A stretch of DNA of 64,000 nucleotides from Methanocaldococcus vulcanius M7 (GTDB taxonomy: Archaea; AGJL01; Methanococci; Methanococcales; Methanocaldococcaceae): assembly GCF_000024625.1 (NCBI RefSeq), contig NC_013407.1:1583928-1647927 (forward strand), read 5' to 3'. Shown piece by piece: positions 8,186-18,249 of this stretch. The notes below the pieces were generated by a model. The model was not told where the DNA came from and ran no database searches. It saw nothing but the letters and a program-made list of their open reading frames with translations. Numbering within the stretch: position 1 is the first letter of the stretch; the number at the start of each line of letters is the position of its first letter. The position numbers were made by a program, and so were the translations under genes.

Positions 8186-9394
8186 ATGGATTTTCTATTT
8201 GAGAATAGTTGGAAAGCTATCTGCCCATACAATCCAAAATTAGATTTAAAAGATATTTACATTTACGACACAACTCTAAGAGATGGAGAACAAACCCCCG
8301 GAGTTTGCTTTACCAAAGAACAAAAATTAGAGATTGCGAGAAAATTGGATGAGCTTGGTTTAAAGCAGATTGAGGCAGGTTTTCCAATTGTCTCTGAAAG
8401 AGAGGCAGATATTGTTAAAACCATAGCCAATGAAGGTCTTAATGCCGATATATTGGCTTTATGCAGAGCTTTAAAGAAAGATATAGATAAAGCAATAGAG
8501 TGCGATGTAGATGGAATAATTACCTTTATAGCAACATCCCCACTGCATTTAAAATACAAATTCAACAACAAGAGTTTAGATGAAATATTAGAGATGGGAG
8601 TTAGTGCAGTTGAATATGCCAAAGAACATGGTTTATTTGTTGCCTTCTCTGCAGAAGATGCGACAAGGACACCAATAGAGGATTTGATTAAAGTGCATAA
8701 AGCCGCCGAAGAAGCAGGAGCAGATAGAGTTCATATAGCAGATACGACTGGCTGTGCTACACCTCAAAGTATGGAATTTATATGTAGAACATTAAAAGAA
8801 AATTTAAAAAAATCCCATATTGGAGTGCATTGCCATAACGACTTTGGGTTTGCAGTTATAAATTCAATATATGGATTAATTGGAGGGGCTAAGGCGGTCT
8901 CAACAACAGTTAACGGTATAGGAGAAAGGGCGGGAAACGCCTCATTAGAAGAGTTAATCATGGCCTTAACTGTTTTATATGATGTTGATTTGGAATTAAA
9001 TTTAGAGGTTTTGCCAGAGTTATGCAGAATGGTTGAAAAATATTCAGGAATAAAGATGCCAAAAAACAAACCAATAGTTGGAGAGCTTGTATTCGCTCAT
9101 GAAAGTGGAATTCACGTTGATGCCGTTATAGAAAATCCTCTAACATATGAACCATTCCTTCCGGAAAAAATAGGAGTTAAGAGGAATATTTTATTAGGAA
9201 AGCATTCTGGTTGTAGAGCTGTTGCATATAAGTTAAAACTTATGGGTATAGATTACGATAAAGAAATGTTATGTGAGATCGTTAAAAAGGTTAAAGAGAT
9301 CAGAGAAGAGGGAAAATTTATAACTGATGAAATATTTAGAAATATTGTCGAAGAGGTTTTAAAGAACAAGAAAAATTCAGCTCAAGGTGAATAA
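8186..9394 (+). CDS. aksA: Homocitrate synthase of coenzyme B biosynthesis (AksA)
   Basis: Condenses acetyl-CoA with 2-oxoglutarate and longer 2-oxo diacids to build the heptanoyl chain of coenzyme B. It is a DRE-TIM barrel enzyme: DTTLRDGEQTPG near residue 28 (metal and catalytic loop), HCHNDFGFA near residue 213 (metal ligands), and GNASLEEL near residue 250. A C-terminal accessory region follows. Isopropylmalate and citramalate synthases share the fold; length and close likeness to methanogen AksA decide the call. The ATG at 8186 has GGTGAT 4 bases upstream and is preferred over the ATG at 8174. Confidence 0.88.
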   Translation: MDFLFENSWKAICPYNPKLDLKDIYIYDTTLRDGEQTPGVCFTKEQKLEIARKLDELGLKQIEAGFPIVSEREADIVKTIANEGLNADILALCRALKKDIDKAIECDVDGIITFIATSPLHLKYKFNNKSLDEILEMGVSAVEYAKEHGLFVAFSAEDATRTPIEDLIKVHKAAEEAGADRVHIADTTGCATPQSMEFICRTLKENLKKSHIGVHCHNDFGFAVINSIYGLIGGAKAVSTTVNGIGERAGNASLEELIMALTVLYDVDLELNLEVLPELCRMVEKYSGIKMPKNKPIVGELVFAHESGIHVDAVIENPLTYEPFLPEKIGVKRNILLGKHSGCRAVAYKLKLMGIDYDKEMLCEIVKKVKEIREEGKFITDEIFRNIVEEVLKNKKNSAQGE

Positions 9395-9648
9395 TATAAA
9401 CAAGGTTAACAGTTTTTCATGTTTATAACTCCTTTATCCTTAGGCATGTCTAAAAATTCCCAATTCTAATTTAGATGATACATTTTAATGGATATTTATT
9501 TTAATTAGTATCGGCTATTTAATCAGTATATTATAACGAAAACCTATTAAAGCCCATACTAATTAAATATTTATTAGATTTTACAAATTTTAACATAAAT
9601 TTTAATTTAATTAAAAAAGAATTAAAAACTTGTATGCTGGGAGATACT

Positions 9649-10227
9649 ATGAAACTCTTTGAGTATCCAGGGGTTCAAAATACTGATGAAACGTTAAAAA
9701 TAGCCATTGAAAGAGCTAAGAAAGGAGATATAAAAAGTATAGTTGTTGCCTCATCAACAGGAGAAACAGCTAAAAAATTGCTTGATTTGTTAGAAAAGGA
9801 GAACTTAGACCTAAATGTTGTTGTTATCACATATCATCAAGGATTCCATGGAGAGGATGTAATATCAATGGATAAAGATGTTGAGGAAGAGTTAAAGAAA
9901 CGCGGAGCTAAGATATTTAGAGGCAGTCATGCTTTGAGTGGTGTTGAGAGGGGAATATCCAACAAATTGGGAGGATATGGGCCAGTTCAAGTTATTGCTG
10001 AAACGTTAAGGACATTTGGACAGGGAGTTAAGGTTTGTTATGAGATTACAATTATGGCCTGTGATGCTGGCTTAATAAAAGCAAAAGAAGAGGTTATTGC
10101 TATTGGAGGAACTTCAAAAGGAGCGGACACTGCAATGGTTATAAAACCTGCAAATATGAACACATTCTTTAATATAGAAGCAAGAGAGATCTTATGTATG
10201 CCAAGAAAAAAGAAAAAATGTGAATAA
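9649..10227 (+). CDS. Pyruvate kinase alpha/beta-domain family protein, function unknown
   Basis: A protein of about 192 residues corresponding to a free-standing pyruvate kinase C-terminal-like domain, conserved in archaea. Visible features are [15 protein letters not shown] at the N-terminus, [24 protein letters not shown] and [15 protein letters not shown]. There is no kinase barrel, so it is not a pyruvate kinase; the domain may bind a small phosphorylated ligand. The ATG at 9649 follows GGGAGAT. The DUF2334 gene starts 2 bases after its stop, so they are cotranscribed. Confidence 0.75.
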   Translation: MKLFEYPGVQNTDETLKIAIERAKKGDIKSIVVASSTGETAKKLLDLLEKENLDLNVVVITYHQGFHGEDVISMDKDVEEELKKRGAKIFRGSHALSGVERGISNKLGGYGPVQVIAETLRTFGQGVKVCYEITIMACDAGLIKAKEEVIAIGGTSKGADTAMVIKPANMNTFFNIEAREILCMPRKKKKCE

Positions 10228-10229
10228 TA

Positions 10230-10991
10230 ATGAAAAATAAACGATTTAAAAAGTTTTATTTTTATTCAATTTTGGTCTTGTCTTTAATTTTAATGATGTT
10301 TCTTTTTTCTTCTCCTTTCGAACAAAAAAATATTAGCAACAAAAATGATGAAAAGCCAATAATCTTAATACATGATGTTTCACCAGTTTATTTTAAAGAT
10401 CTAAAAGAGATTGTAAGGATTATAGATAAACATCATTTTCAGAACAGAACTTATTTATTTATCATTGTTAACCATGCAAATGATCATAACTTAAAAAATT
10501 ATCCAAAATTTGTAAATTACTTACACGAATTAGAGAAAGAAGGGTATCATATCGAATTTCATGCATATAATCATATTGGAGATGAATTTAATTGCAATAA
10601 AACAGTGGCAGAGGAGAAGTTAAACCTATCTTTTAAAATCATGAAAGAGTGTAAATTTAACGTTAGTAAAATTAAATACTTCATACCTCCAAGATATAAG
10701 ATCTCAAAAGATGCAGAAGATGTGTTTTTGGACAGGAATATCTCAATAATATTAAAAACAACGTTAATCACCACAAAAAATGGATCTCCAATTGAATACC
10801 CTATTACAAATAGAGAATATACATGGTATTTGCCAGAAAATCTCTTAATCATCGTTGAACCAATTTCAATAATTGATTACAAACTTTGCACTTTAAAAAA
10901 AGAAAAATTTTTCCTTTCCATTCATCCAAGAGCCATTAACTATGGAGGGGGATTGGAGTTTTTAGATTATTTTCTAAATGAAACGAGTTAA
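10230..10991 (+). CDS. Membrane-anchored DUF2334 protein (polysaccharide deacetylase-like fold)
   Basis: The 253-residue protein has one N-terminal hydrophobic segment (about residues 9-28), probably an anchor or signal. The outward domain has DUF2334 features: IHDVSPVY near residue 46, with the metal Asp of NodB-like folds, and EFHAYNHIG near residue 109, with the two His expected to bind metal. IHPRAIN near the C-terminus could close the active site. Family knowledge suggests a carbohydrate deacetylase-like enzyme at the cell envelope; the substrate is unknown. It lies 2 bases behind the previous gene. Confidence 0.78.
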   Translation: MKNKRFKKFYFYSILVLSLILMMFLFSSPFEQKNISNKNDEKPIILIHDVSPVYFKDLKEIVRIIDKHHFQNRTYLFIIVNHANDHNLKNYPKFVNYLHELEKEGYHIEFHAYNHIGDEFNCNKTVAEEKLNLSFKIMKECKFNVSKIKYFIPPRYKISKDAEDVFLDRNISIILKTTLITTKNGSPIEYPITNREYTWYLPENLLIIVEPISIIDYKLCTLKKEKFFLSIHPRAINYGGGLEFLDYFLNETS

Positions 10992-11062
10992 CGGTTTTAT
11001 ATTTGATATTAAAATAAAATTAAACACGTATAAAAAATCGTAAAAATTTTATAGTAAAATAT

Positions 11063-11653
11063 TCAGATCAATTCAATAAAGTTTTCTATAAGTTTTAATC
11101 CTATTTTTCCACTTTTCTCAGGATGAAATTGAGTTGCAAAGATATTATTTTTATTTACAACGCTTGGAAACTCTAATCCATATGTAGTTTTACCCACAAC
11201 GCAGTTTTCGTCAGGATTTACATAATATGAGTGAACAAAGTAAAAATAGCTATTATCTGCGATGCCCTCAAACAATGGACAGTCATTAACAATTTTTACA
11301 TTATTCCATCCCATATGTGGCAATTTTTCGACATTTTTAAATCTAACAACCTTTCCTTTTATAAGACCAAGACCTTTGATTCCTTCTTTTTCCTCACTCT
11401 CGTTGAATAGGACTTGCATACCTAAACATATCCCTAAAAATGGAATTTTCTCAGATATAATTGTATTGATTGCATTTACAAGAGGGGAGAGGTTTTTCAT
11501 TGCAGTTCCGAAATTTCCAACTCCCGGTAAAACCACCTTATCACAAGAAAGTAGATCCTCTTTATTTTTTGTTATTATTGCTTTGTCGTATAATTCAATG
11601 GCTTTTTTTATACTTCTTAGGTTTCCAGCGTTGTAGTCGATAATACCTATCAT
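11063..11653 (-). CDS. hisH: Imidazole glycerol phosphate synthase subunit HisH
   Basis: Glutamine amidotransferase subunit that supplies ammonia to HisF in histidine synthesis. The class I triad is visible: the nucleophile Cys in GICLGMQ near residue 80 and His-Glu in FHPEKSG near residue 181. The N-terminus IGIIDYNAGNLRSIKKA is typical of HisH. The ATG at 11653 has GTGATA upstream, so I drop the upstream GTG of the same frame. hisF is not nearby. It lies 10 bases behind tbp on the same strand. Confidence 0.95.
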   Translation of the reverse strand: MIGIIDYNAGNLRSIKKAIELYDKAIITKNKEDLLSCDKVVLPGVGNFGTAMKNLSPLVNAINTIISEKIPFLGICLGMQVLFNESEEKEGIKGLGLIKGKVVRFKNVEKLPHMGWNNVKIVNDCPLFEGIADNSYFYFVHSYYVNPDENCVVGKTTYGLEFPSVVNKNNIFATQFHPEKSGKIGLKLIENFIELI

Positions 11654-11662
11654 AATTATCAC

Positions 11663-12205
11663 TTATAACTCTTGAACTTCTTTTATTGTCTCCAATATTT
11701 TGTTCAATGCTCTTTTAGCATCTTCTTCACTTTTTAAACCTGTTATAACAACTTTTCCACTACCAAAAATCAAAACCACGACTTTTGGATCGTCTAATCT
11801 ATAAACAAGACCTGGGAATTGCTCTGGCTCATATTCTGTTCCTTCTACCATCAAGGCAATATCATCCAAGTTTGGCTCAATCCCTAAATCAGCAGTTGCG
11901 ACCATATTTTGGATCTTTATTTCAGGATTTTCAATAACTTCTATACCTGCATCTTTTAACTCTTTTATTATCTTTTTAATTGCTATTTCTGCCTCTTCTT
12001 TACTTTTTGCACCGGTGCAATTTACTTTTCCACTTCTAAATATTAATAAAGCAACTTTTGGCACGCTTAATCTACAAACAAGACCTGGGAATTGCTCTGG
12101 CTCATATTCTGCGTTTTCTAATATTAGGGCTACCTCTTCTAAGTCAATATTATCTCCTATTTTAGTTGAAACAACAACATTAACAATTTTAATTTCTGGT
12201 TCCAT
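11663..12205 (-). CDS. tbp: TATA-box-binding protein
   Basis: General transcription factor of 180 residues that bends TATA DNA with TFB. It shows the two-fold repeat of TBP: each half has a LEE/LDD-type region followed by EYEPEQFPGLVCRL or EYEPEQFPGLVYRL and an LIFxSGKVxxTGxKS segment. The ATG at 12205 follows GGTGAAACT. An upstream extension of about 22 residues in the same frame is hydrophobic, lies over the promoter and is not expected to be coding. It corresponds to MJ0507 by recollection. Confidence 0.97.
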   Translation of the reverse strand: MEPEIKIVNVVVSTKIGDNIDLEEVALILENAEYEPEQFPGLVCRLSVPKVALLIFRSGKVNCTGAKSKEEAEIAIKKIIKELKDAGIEVIENPEIKIQNMVATADLGIEPNLDDIALMVEGTEYEPEQFPGLVYRLDDPKVVVLIFGSGKVVITGLKSEEDAKRALNKILETIKEVQEL

Positions 12206-12252
12206 AGTTTCACCACAACCTATGATGAATATTATATAAAAATATAAATAAA

Positions 12253-12266
12253 GGTATATAAATGCT
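12253..12266 (-). promoter_or_regulatory. TATA-like promoter element of tbp
   Basis: The minus strand reads GCATTTATATACC about 50 bases before the tbp start. This fits an archaeal TATA box, leaving a leader of roughly 25 bases. Confidence 0.5.
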
Positions 12267-12341
12267 TTCAAAGGAATCTTATAAACTATATATTTAGCTT
12301 AACCAATTAATAGGTCTATAAAAATAAAATAGGTAGAAGAT

Positions 12342-12650
12342 TTATCCGAATAAAGCAGCCAATCCTGCAACTGCTGCTCCTGTGTCTTCTTCTTTCTTCT
12401 CTTCCTCTTTTTTCTCTTCTTCTTTTGTCTCTTCTGCTGCTGGAGCTGCGGCAACTGGAGCAGCTGCGACAGGCATTGCAGCGTTTGCGATTGCCTCTTC
12501 AATATCTACTCCTTCTAAACCTGCAACTAATGCCTTAACTCTTGCCTCATCTACATCTACACCAGCAGCTGATAAAACTGCTTTAATTGCATCTTCTGTG
12601 ATTTCTTTTCCTGCACTGTGTAATAATAAAGCTGCGTATATATATTCCAT
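12342..12650 (-). CDS. rpl12: 50S ribosomal protein L12 (P1, stalk protein)
   Basis: Acidic stalk protein of 102 residues that recruits translational GTPases. The N-terminal dimerisation helix [20 protein letters not shown] is typical of archaeal P1. An Ala-rich hinge and the charged tail [18 protein letters not shown] follow, ending in LAALFG for factor binding. The start has GGGAGGTG upstream. It is the last gene of the L1-L10-L12 operon. Its charged tail is nearly the same as that of L10, also at the DNA level. Confidence 0.97.
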   Translation of the reverse strand: MEYIYAALLLHSAGKEITEDAIKAVLSAAGVDVDEARVKALVAGLEGVDIEEAIANAAMPVAAAPVAAAPAAEETKEEEKKEEEKKEEDTGAAVAGLAALFG

Positions 12651-12800
12651 AATTTACACCTCCCAAAGTATTTGCTTTTTCTTTTATTTCTTTTTCTTAT
12701 GTGTTTTATTCCAATTCGTATTTCCTGATTGAAAGATATTATGTTTAATGTTTAAGGGCTTGCAATTCACTATTTATTATAAGTTATTTATATTTTTCGG

Positions 12801-13817
12801 TTAGAACAATAGGGCCAATCCAGCAGCCCCAGTATCTTCTTCTTTCTTCTCTTCCTCTTTTTTCTCTTCTTCTTTTGTCTCTTCTACTGTTGGAGCTGAA
12901 GAGACCTCAATTGAGGATATTTTTTCTTTAATTTCTTCATCTATTGCATCTTCAGGTAATTTGGAAGCCAATGCCAATGCTTGAGATTGTGCCTTCGCTA
13001 ATATATCTCCAGCTGTTTCTTTGGTTATAAATGCCGTCTCTATTGATAAAGCTCTTGCATCCATAAATGCCTTCTGTATCAAGAATGGCAAGACCTCTTT
13101 TGCTGGATAAGCTGTGTTAAATGCTAAATTAAACGCGTTTTGGTAAGCCGTTTGAATATCTGCCAATAGTTTGTCTTCATCAACCTTTAAGACATCTGGT
13201 GTGTAAATAATTCCATCTTCATAAACAGCTAAGACGTTCAAACCAACTTTCACAGGTTTAATTCCTAATCTATCTAAGACAGCTGCTAATTTTGGAGAAA
13301 CAACCTCTCCTTTTTTGACAACAACTTTATCTTCTTTAATTGCAATTTTACCTTTTTCTATTGCAGCAGGAATGCCAACACTTTTAAGTTCTCCTAAGAA
13401 AGGTCCTGGAGGCATTCCTGTAGAGCCCTTCTCAACTTTAATATCACAAGGAGCTATTTGCCCTCCTCTTACAGGAGCGGGGCTTTTATTCTCTTCTAAC
13501 ATCTTATACAATCTAAATGGATTCATATCTGTAACTAATATCGCTGCCCCTCTTTCAACATAGTTTGCCAATTCCGCCAATTTTGGATTGTTTAATTCTT
13601 CTGCAACTTCATTCAGGGCTCTTACAATTAATGTATTTCTTGACATTCTCAATTTAACTTTATCTCTGATTTTATCTCTAATTTCTTGAAGTTGAGGGGC
13701 AGGAACATCCATCATATCTACAATAGCAACTACTGGCTTACTTTTAATAAGCCCCTTGAGTGTTTTGACCTCTTCCAGTTTCCACGGGGCTACGTGTGCT
13801 TGCACTTTTGTTTCCAT
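12801..13817 (-). CDS. rpl10: 50S ribosomal protein L10 (P0)
   Basis: The stalk base protein (338 residues) binds 23S rRNA and carries L12 dimers. The N-terminal rRNA-binding domain shows [16 protein letters not shown] and [12 protein letters not shown]. The [20 protein letters not shown] region is the archaeal insertion. Helices near the C-terminus bind L12. The acidic tail is [19 protein letters not shown] and ends LALLF. The start follows a GGGGATAAAA motif. Length is normal for the P0 family. Confidence 0.97.
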   Translation of the reverse strand: METKVQAHVAPWKLEEVKTLKGLIKSKPVVAIVDMMDVPAPQLQEIRDKIRDKVKLRMSRNTLIVRALNEVAEELNNPKLAELANYVERGAAILVTDMNPFRLYKMLEENKSPAPVRGGQIAPCDIKVEKGSTGMPPGPFLGELKSVGIPAAIEKGKIAIKEDKVVVKKGEVVSPKLAAVLDRLGIKPVKVGLNVLAVYEDGIIYTPDVLKVDEDKLLADIQTAYQNAFNLAFNTAYPAKEVLPFLIQKAFMDARALSIETAFITKETAGDILAKAQSQALALASKLPEDAIDEEIKEKISSIEVSSAPTVEETKEEEKKEEEKKEEDTGAAGLALLF

Positions 13818-13881
13818 TTTTATCCCCTTTGCATTTTATTTTATACATCTCTCTTTAAATCGTTAATTGTTTTTTTGTGTT

Positions 13882-14541
13882 TTATTTCTTTTTTGCTTTT
13901 TCTTTTCTAACTTTTACAGCAGGTCCCATGGTCAACTTAACGTATGCGTCTTTTAAATGATAGAGACCTTTTTCATACTTCTTAGCAACTACGTTTAAAA
14001 TTGCTTCAATGTTATCAACTACTTGTTCATCAGTCATCTTTTCATTTCCTACTAAGACCTGGAAATATGGTTTGTCTCTCGTGTTTATAACAACTGTTTT
14101 CTTTAATCTTTCAACTAATGGTTTTATGTTCGCATTTGCTGGAACTGGTTTTGGCATCTTTCCTCTTGGACCTAAGATAACCCCCATATATCTTCCAATA
14201 AGAGGCATTAAATCTGCCTGAGCAATAAAGAAGTCGTGAGCGTTAGCTATTTTTCTTAATTTTCTTTTATTTTTACCTAATTCTTCGATTTCTTCTTTTC
14301 TAATTACTGTTAATCCCAATTCTTCTGCCTGTTTTGCAAGATCTCCAGTTCCGATGACTGCTATTTTTGCTTCTTTTCCTCTACCGTGTGGTAAGACAAC
14401 TTCTTCTTTTATTCTATTTTCTGGTTTTCTCATGTCGATTTCTTTTAGCGTTGCTATAAATTCGAAGGACTGTGTGAAGTTCCTCGGCTTCGCGAGTTCG
14501 CGAGCCTCCTTCACCGCTTGTAGTAGTGCTTCTCTATCCAT
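13882..14541 (-). CDS. rpl1: 50S ribosomal protein L1
   Basis: L1-stalk protein (219 residues) that helps release tRNA from the E site, and in Methanococcales the translational repressor of its own L1-L10-L12 operon. It shows ELPHGRGK-like [15 protein letters not shown], the [20 protein letters not shown] motif near residue 120, and a C-terminal [16 protein letters not shown]. The ATG at 14541 has a full GGAGGAT site; the frame extends upstream over the leader without a ribosome site. The first codons hold an unusually GC-rich segment that folds as a hairpin, described separately. Confidence 0.97.
   Translation of the reverse strand: MDREALLQAVKEARELAKPRNFTQSFEFIATLKEIDMRKPENRIKEEVVLPHGRGKEAKIAVIGTGDLAKQAEELGLTVIRKEEIEELGKNKRKLRKIANAHDFFIAQADLMPLIGRYMGVILGPRGKMPKPVPANANIKPLVERLKKTVVINTRDKPYFQVLVGNEKMTDEQVVDNIEAILNVVAKKYEKGLYHLKDAYVKLTMGPAVKVRKEKAKKK
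14474..14514 (-). promoter_or_regulatory. Probable L1-binding hairpin inside the rpl1 coding region
   Basis: About 27-67 bases after the rpl1 start, the mRNA can fold. The outer stem is GUGAAG with CUUCAC. An asymmetric internal loop has GA on one side and GAGGAA on the other. The inner stem GGCU-CGCG closes an AACU loop with CGCG-A-AGCC. The codons used here are GC-rich and unlike the rest of the gene, which suggests selection on RNA. Known L1 autoregulation in Methanococcus uses a site about 30 bases inside the L1 gene that mimics the 23S L1 site, and this fits that position. Confidence 0.75.
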
Positions 14542-14600
14542 GCTTATCCTCCTTTCTTTTTTATATTTAACAAAAAGCACCCATATTATATGGAATCTGA

Positions 14601-14612
14601 TATAAATATTTT
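14601..14612 (-). promoter_or_regulatory. TATA-like promoter of the L1-L10-L12 operon
   Basis: The minus strand reads AAAATATTTATA about 60-70 bases before the rpl1 start. This leaves a leader of roughly 35-40 bases that includes the GGAGGAT ribosome site. Confidence 0.5.
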
Positions 14613-14752
14613 GCCCAGTTAAAAAAGTCGAGATAGTTTGTTCTGTTATTTGTTAGAATATTTAATAGAAAATATTTTATATGCTAAAAATACCCTAAAA
14701 CATATATAAAATTTTCGGTCTTTCATCAATACGATAATAATGTAAATGTTAT

Positions 14753-15277
14753 TCATTTAACGTGATTTTTGATAAAACCATCAATATCTCTGTCATAGGT
14801 TAGATAAATCCTTTTTTTAAATGAGATATATTTCCTTCCAAATATCTTCTTATTCTCGAAGGCCACTGCAAAAAACTCCCCTTCTTTTTTAACATCTACA
14901 ACCTCTGTCCAGCGGATAATCGTATTCATATAGTATATTCCCTCATCACATAGATAAACAGAAATTTTATCGTTGAATGATTTTAAGACAATAAATAATG
15001 ATAAAATTGTACAAATCGTCAATATTTCCGATTTTATTGATAAATGTGGATATAATAAAATATCAAGTAGGATCAACACTCCCACTAAGAAAATAAATAC
15101 AATAGGCATTAATTTTTTATCAATCTCTGCTTTTTTCCCTTCAATCAAATTAAGATAAGGGATTTTAACTTCCTTAAAAATTTTATTTTCGCTGAGAGCT
15201 GGTTTAATATTTTTTCTTAGTTTGAATATAACGAGGTTGGTTAGTAAAAACACAAGAGTAAGTAATAGGAGGTTCAT
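14753..15277 (-). CDS. Uncharacterised three-helix membrane protein (paralogous family, member A)
   Basis: The 174-residue protein has one N-terminal membrane segment (residues 2-18), a charged stretch of about 35 residues, then two membrane segments (about 58-75 and 84-100). A C-terminal cytoplasmic domain with small strands follows, pattern GIYYMNTIIRWTEVVDVKKE. The same architecture occurs at 25780-26277 (broken) and 41178-41720, with a conserved G-x-hydrophobic run followed by W. The domain resembles small PH-like membrane-associated domains, but no function is known. The start follows GGGGGAAACT. Confidence 0.7.
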   Translation of the reverse strand: MNLLLLTLVFLLTNLVIFKLRKNIKPALSENKIFKEVKIPYLNLIEGKKAEIDKKLMPIVFIFLVGVLILLDILLYPHLSIKSEILTICTILSLFIVLKSFNDKISVYLCDEGIYYMNTIIRWTEVVDVKKEGEFFAVAFENKKIFGRKYISFKKRIYLTYDRDIDGFIKNHVK

Positions 15278-15373
15278 AGTTTCCCCCTTGGTTTATATAA
15301 TATTATAAATCGAAACACAAAAACCTTATAAAAAATTAAATTAAAAATTTTAATTATCAATTAATTGATTATT

Positions 15374-16192
<819 letters not shown>

Positions 16193-16299
16193 TTAATTGT
16201 TTTAATTCAATATTATTTTTAAGATTTAGTTTTTATAGATTTTGGAAACCTACATATGCGAGGTTGAATATAAAATTTAAAGAATATTCAGGAGAAGAA

Positions 16300-17178
16300 T
16301 TATAGGTAGTAGTTCAATATCAAAAGTTCATAAATATTTGATCTTCCTGTTCCTTTGCAGTTGATCATTCTTTTAGCAACAACTTTTTTTATATTAAAAC
16401 CATTATAAAGATTTTCAAAGAATTCAACATTATAAGAGTTGCTTAACATTAATTTAGCTCCTCTCTTATCTAATTTCTTGTAAAATTCTGCTAATCTTAT
16501 TTGATCGCTATCATTAAACTTATATTTTGTATATGCTGTAAAGTAGGATGTCTTATTTAACGGCTTATATGGTGGATCAAAGTAAACAAAGCTTTTATCA
16601 TCAACATACTCATCAACAATTTCAAAGTCCCCACAGAGGATTTTAACATTCTTTAATAGTTTTGAAACGTTTTTTAAATTTTCTTCATTGAATATTTTTG
16701 GATTTTTGTATCTCCCATAAGGAACATTAAATTCTCCTTTTTTATTAACCCTATATAGCCCATTATAACACGTTTTATTTAAAAATATGAATTGTGCTAC
16801 TCTTTTTACTTCATCAGAATCATCCTTATTTTTATTTTTATTAAATTCATCCCTAACGTTATAGTAAAATTCTCTCCTTTTTTTATCACTTAATTTTATA
16901 AATTCATTTTTTAGAGATAGCAACTCATCAATTAATCCATCAACGTCATTTTTAATAATCTTATAGCATAAGCATAAATCCTCATTATTGTCATTAATAA
17001 CAACGTCTTTAAATTTATATTTTTGCAAAAGATAAAATAAAACTGCCCCTGCACCTACAAATGGCTCAATATATTTTTTAATTTTTCCTTCTTTTAAATC
17101 GTTCGGTAAATTTTCATCTATTTGACTTAAAATTTGTGTTTTTCCTCCAGCCCATTTTAAAAATGGTTTGATTTCCAT
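16300..17178 (-). CDS. Dam-family DNA adenine N6-methyltransferase (probable GATC specificity)
   Basis: The 292-residue protein starts MEIKPFLKWAGGKTQIL, the FxxWxGGK opening of alpha-class Dam methylases. It has the AdoMet motif YIEPFVGAGAVLFYLL near residue 37 and the catalytic DPPY near residue 200, and ends with the GRSNIYELLI region. In M. jannaschii the similar M.MjaIII (MJ0598 by recollection) modifies GATC and has a restriction partner close by. Here the flanking genes are thi4 and hcgA with no endonuclease between, so the enzyme looks solitary. GATC sites are frequent in the window. Confidence 0.88.
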   Translation of the reverse strand: MEIKPFLKWAGGKTQILSQIDENLPNDLKEGKIKKYIEPFVGAGAVLFYLLQKYKFKDVVINDNNEDLCLCYKIIKNDVDGLIDELLSLKNEFIKLSDKKRREFYYNVRDEFNKNKNKDDSDEVKRVAQFIFLNKTCYNGLYRVNKKGEFNVPYGRYKNPKIFNEENLKNVSKLLKNVKILCGDFEIVDEYVDDKSFVYFDPPYKPLNKTSYFTAYTKYKFNDSDQIRLAEFYKKLDKRGAKLMLSNSYNVEFFENLYNGFNIKKVVAKRMINCKGTGRSNIYELLILNYYL

Positions 17179-17196
17179 TTTATCCCAAAAATTAGA

Positions 17197-18249
17197 TTAA
17201 TTGGCTTTAATCTTCTTTAAAACTTTAAGAATATAACTTTCTATTTTTTCATTTATCTTTTCTTCGAGATTTTCAATCTTTTTTAAGTTTTCGCTACTTA
17301 TGCTTATTTCTTCCTCTATGTATGGGGTTTTTCCTAACACTTTTTTTCCAGCTAAAACATCCACATCTGTAAATGTTCCCAATAGTTCCTTTCCTGTTGA
17401 TCTAATTTCTTTTTCTATCCAATGTGCTTCTTTTGTTCCAAAAACAGAGAATAATGGAAATTTTGTTATTACATTAGACCCACTCATGATCAGTGGGCTT
17501 ATCATTGGAATTTTATCAACCCAAACTCCGGTTATTATTTTAATATCTGGAAAGTTTAATCTAACGGACGATACCCACTGCATATACTCTATTGTAGAGA
17601 CAGAGGGCTTATTTTCATATATTGTCCCTTTTTGTGGGTTTAATGAATAAAAGGTTATTTTATTTAAATCTAACTCCTCTATTAAATTTAACAATTTCTC
17701 AATATCCTCTTCCGTCTCTCCAAGCCCTAAAATTATGGTTATTCCTGTTTTCAAACCCAAGTCCTTAGCTTTTAGTAAGTTATCTATAATCTTATCCAGT
17801 GGTTTTCCAGGGCAGATACTATCTCTGTTCTTACTAACTGTTTCCACTGCCCCTACAACTCCTTCTATTACACCCAAATTGATGTTATCTAAATCTACAA
17901 CTCCAACGTTTAGATACTGTTTACACTTTTGAGTATAGGCGATCATCTCTGCAATGTTGTTTATTTCCTTTGATGTGTATCCATACCCTCCAGATATAAA
18001 CTCTAATTTCCATCCAATTCTCTTCATTAAAATTGCCTCAGCCAAAATACTTTCCAATCTCCTCCTTGCCTTTTTTGGATCCTTTATTTTATCCTTTTGA
18101 GTGGACATATAACAAAATTTACATGGTTCTTTTAAATTACAGTGCCATCCTAAAAACAATGCTCTCTCAAAACTAACTGTATTTCCAAAATGTTTTTTTG
18201 TTATCTTAAATGCTTTTTTTGCATTTTCTAAAACTTCTTCAATGTCCAT
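17197..18249 (-). CDS. hcgA: Radical SAM protein HcgA (HmdB), FeGP cofactor biosynthesis
   Basis: The 350-residue radical SAM enzyme has an unusual cluster motif CNLKEPCKFC near residue 31, that is CX5CX2C instead of CX3CX2C. This spacing is the hallmark of HcgA/HmdB, needed for the guanylylpyridinol cofactor of the [Fe]-hydrogenase Hmd. BioB-like barrel features follow: EFISGGYG near residue 84, VETVSKNRDSICPGKP and ITIILGLGETEEDI. The start overlaps the upstream 142-residue gene by 11 bases, so the two are coupled. hmd itself is not in the window. Confidence 0.87.
   Translation of the reverse strand: MDIEEVLENAKKAFKITKKHFGNTVSFERALFLGWHCNLKEPCKFCYMSTQKDKIKDPKKARRRLESILAEAILMKRIGWKLEFISGGYGYTSKEINNIAEMIAYTQKCKQYLNVGVVDLDNINLGVIEGVVGAVETVSKNRDSICPGKPLDKIIDNLLKAKDLGLKTGITIILGLGETEEDIEKLLNLIEELDLNKITFYSLNPQKGTIYENKPSVSTIEYMQWVSSVRLNFPDIKIITGVWVDKIPMISPLIMSGSNVITKFPLFSVFGTKEAHWIEKEIRSTGKELLGTFTDVDVLAGKKVLGKTPYIEEEISISSENLKKIENLEEKINEKIESYILKVLKKIKAN

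Noticed and set aside
8150-8190. C/D box-like TGATGA near the aksA start
   Set aside because: The boxes overlap the ribosome site and no matching D box and guide spacing were found.
12206-12271. N-terminal hydrophobic extension of TBP
   Set aside because: It translates the promoter and leader; the ATG at 12205 has a GGTGAAACT site and matches the family length.
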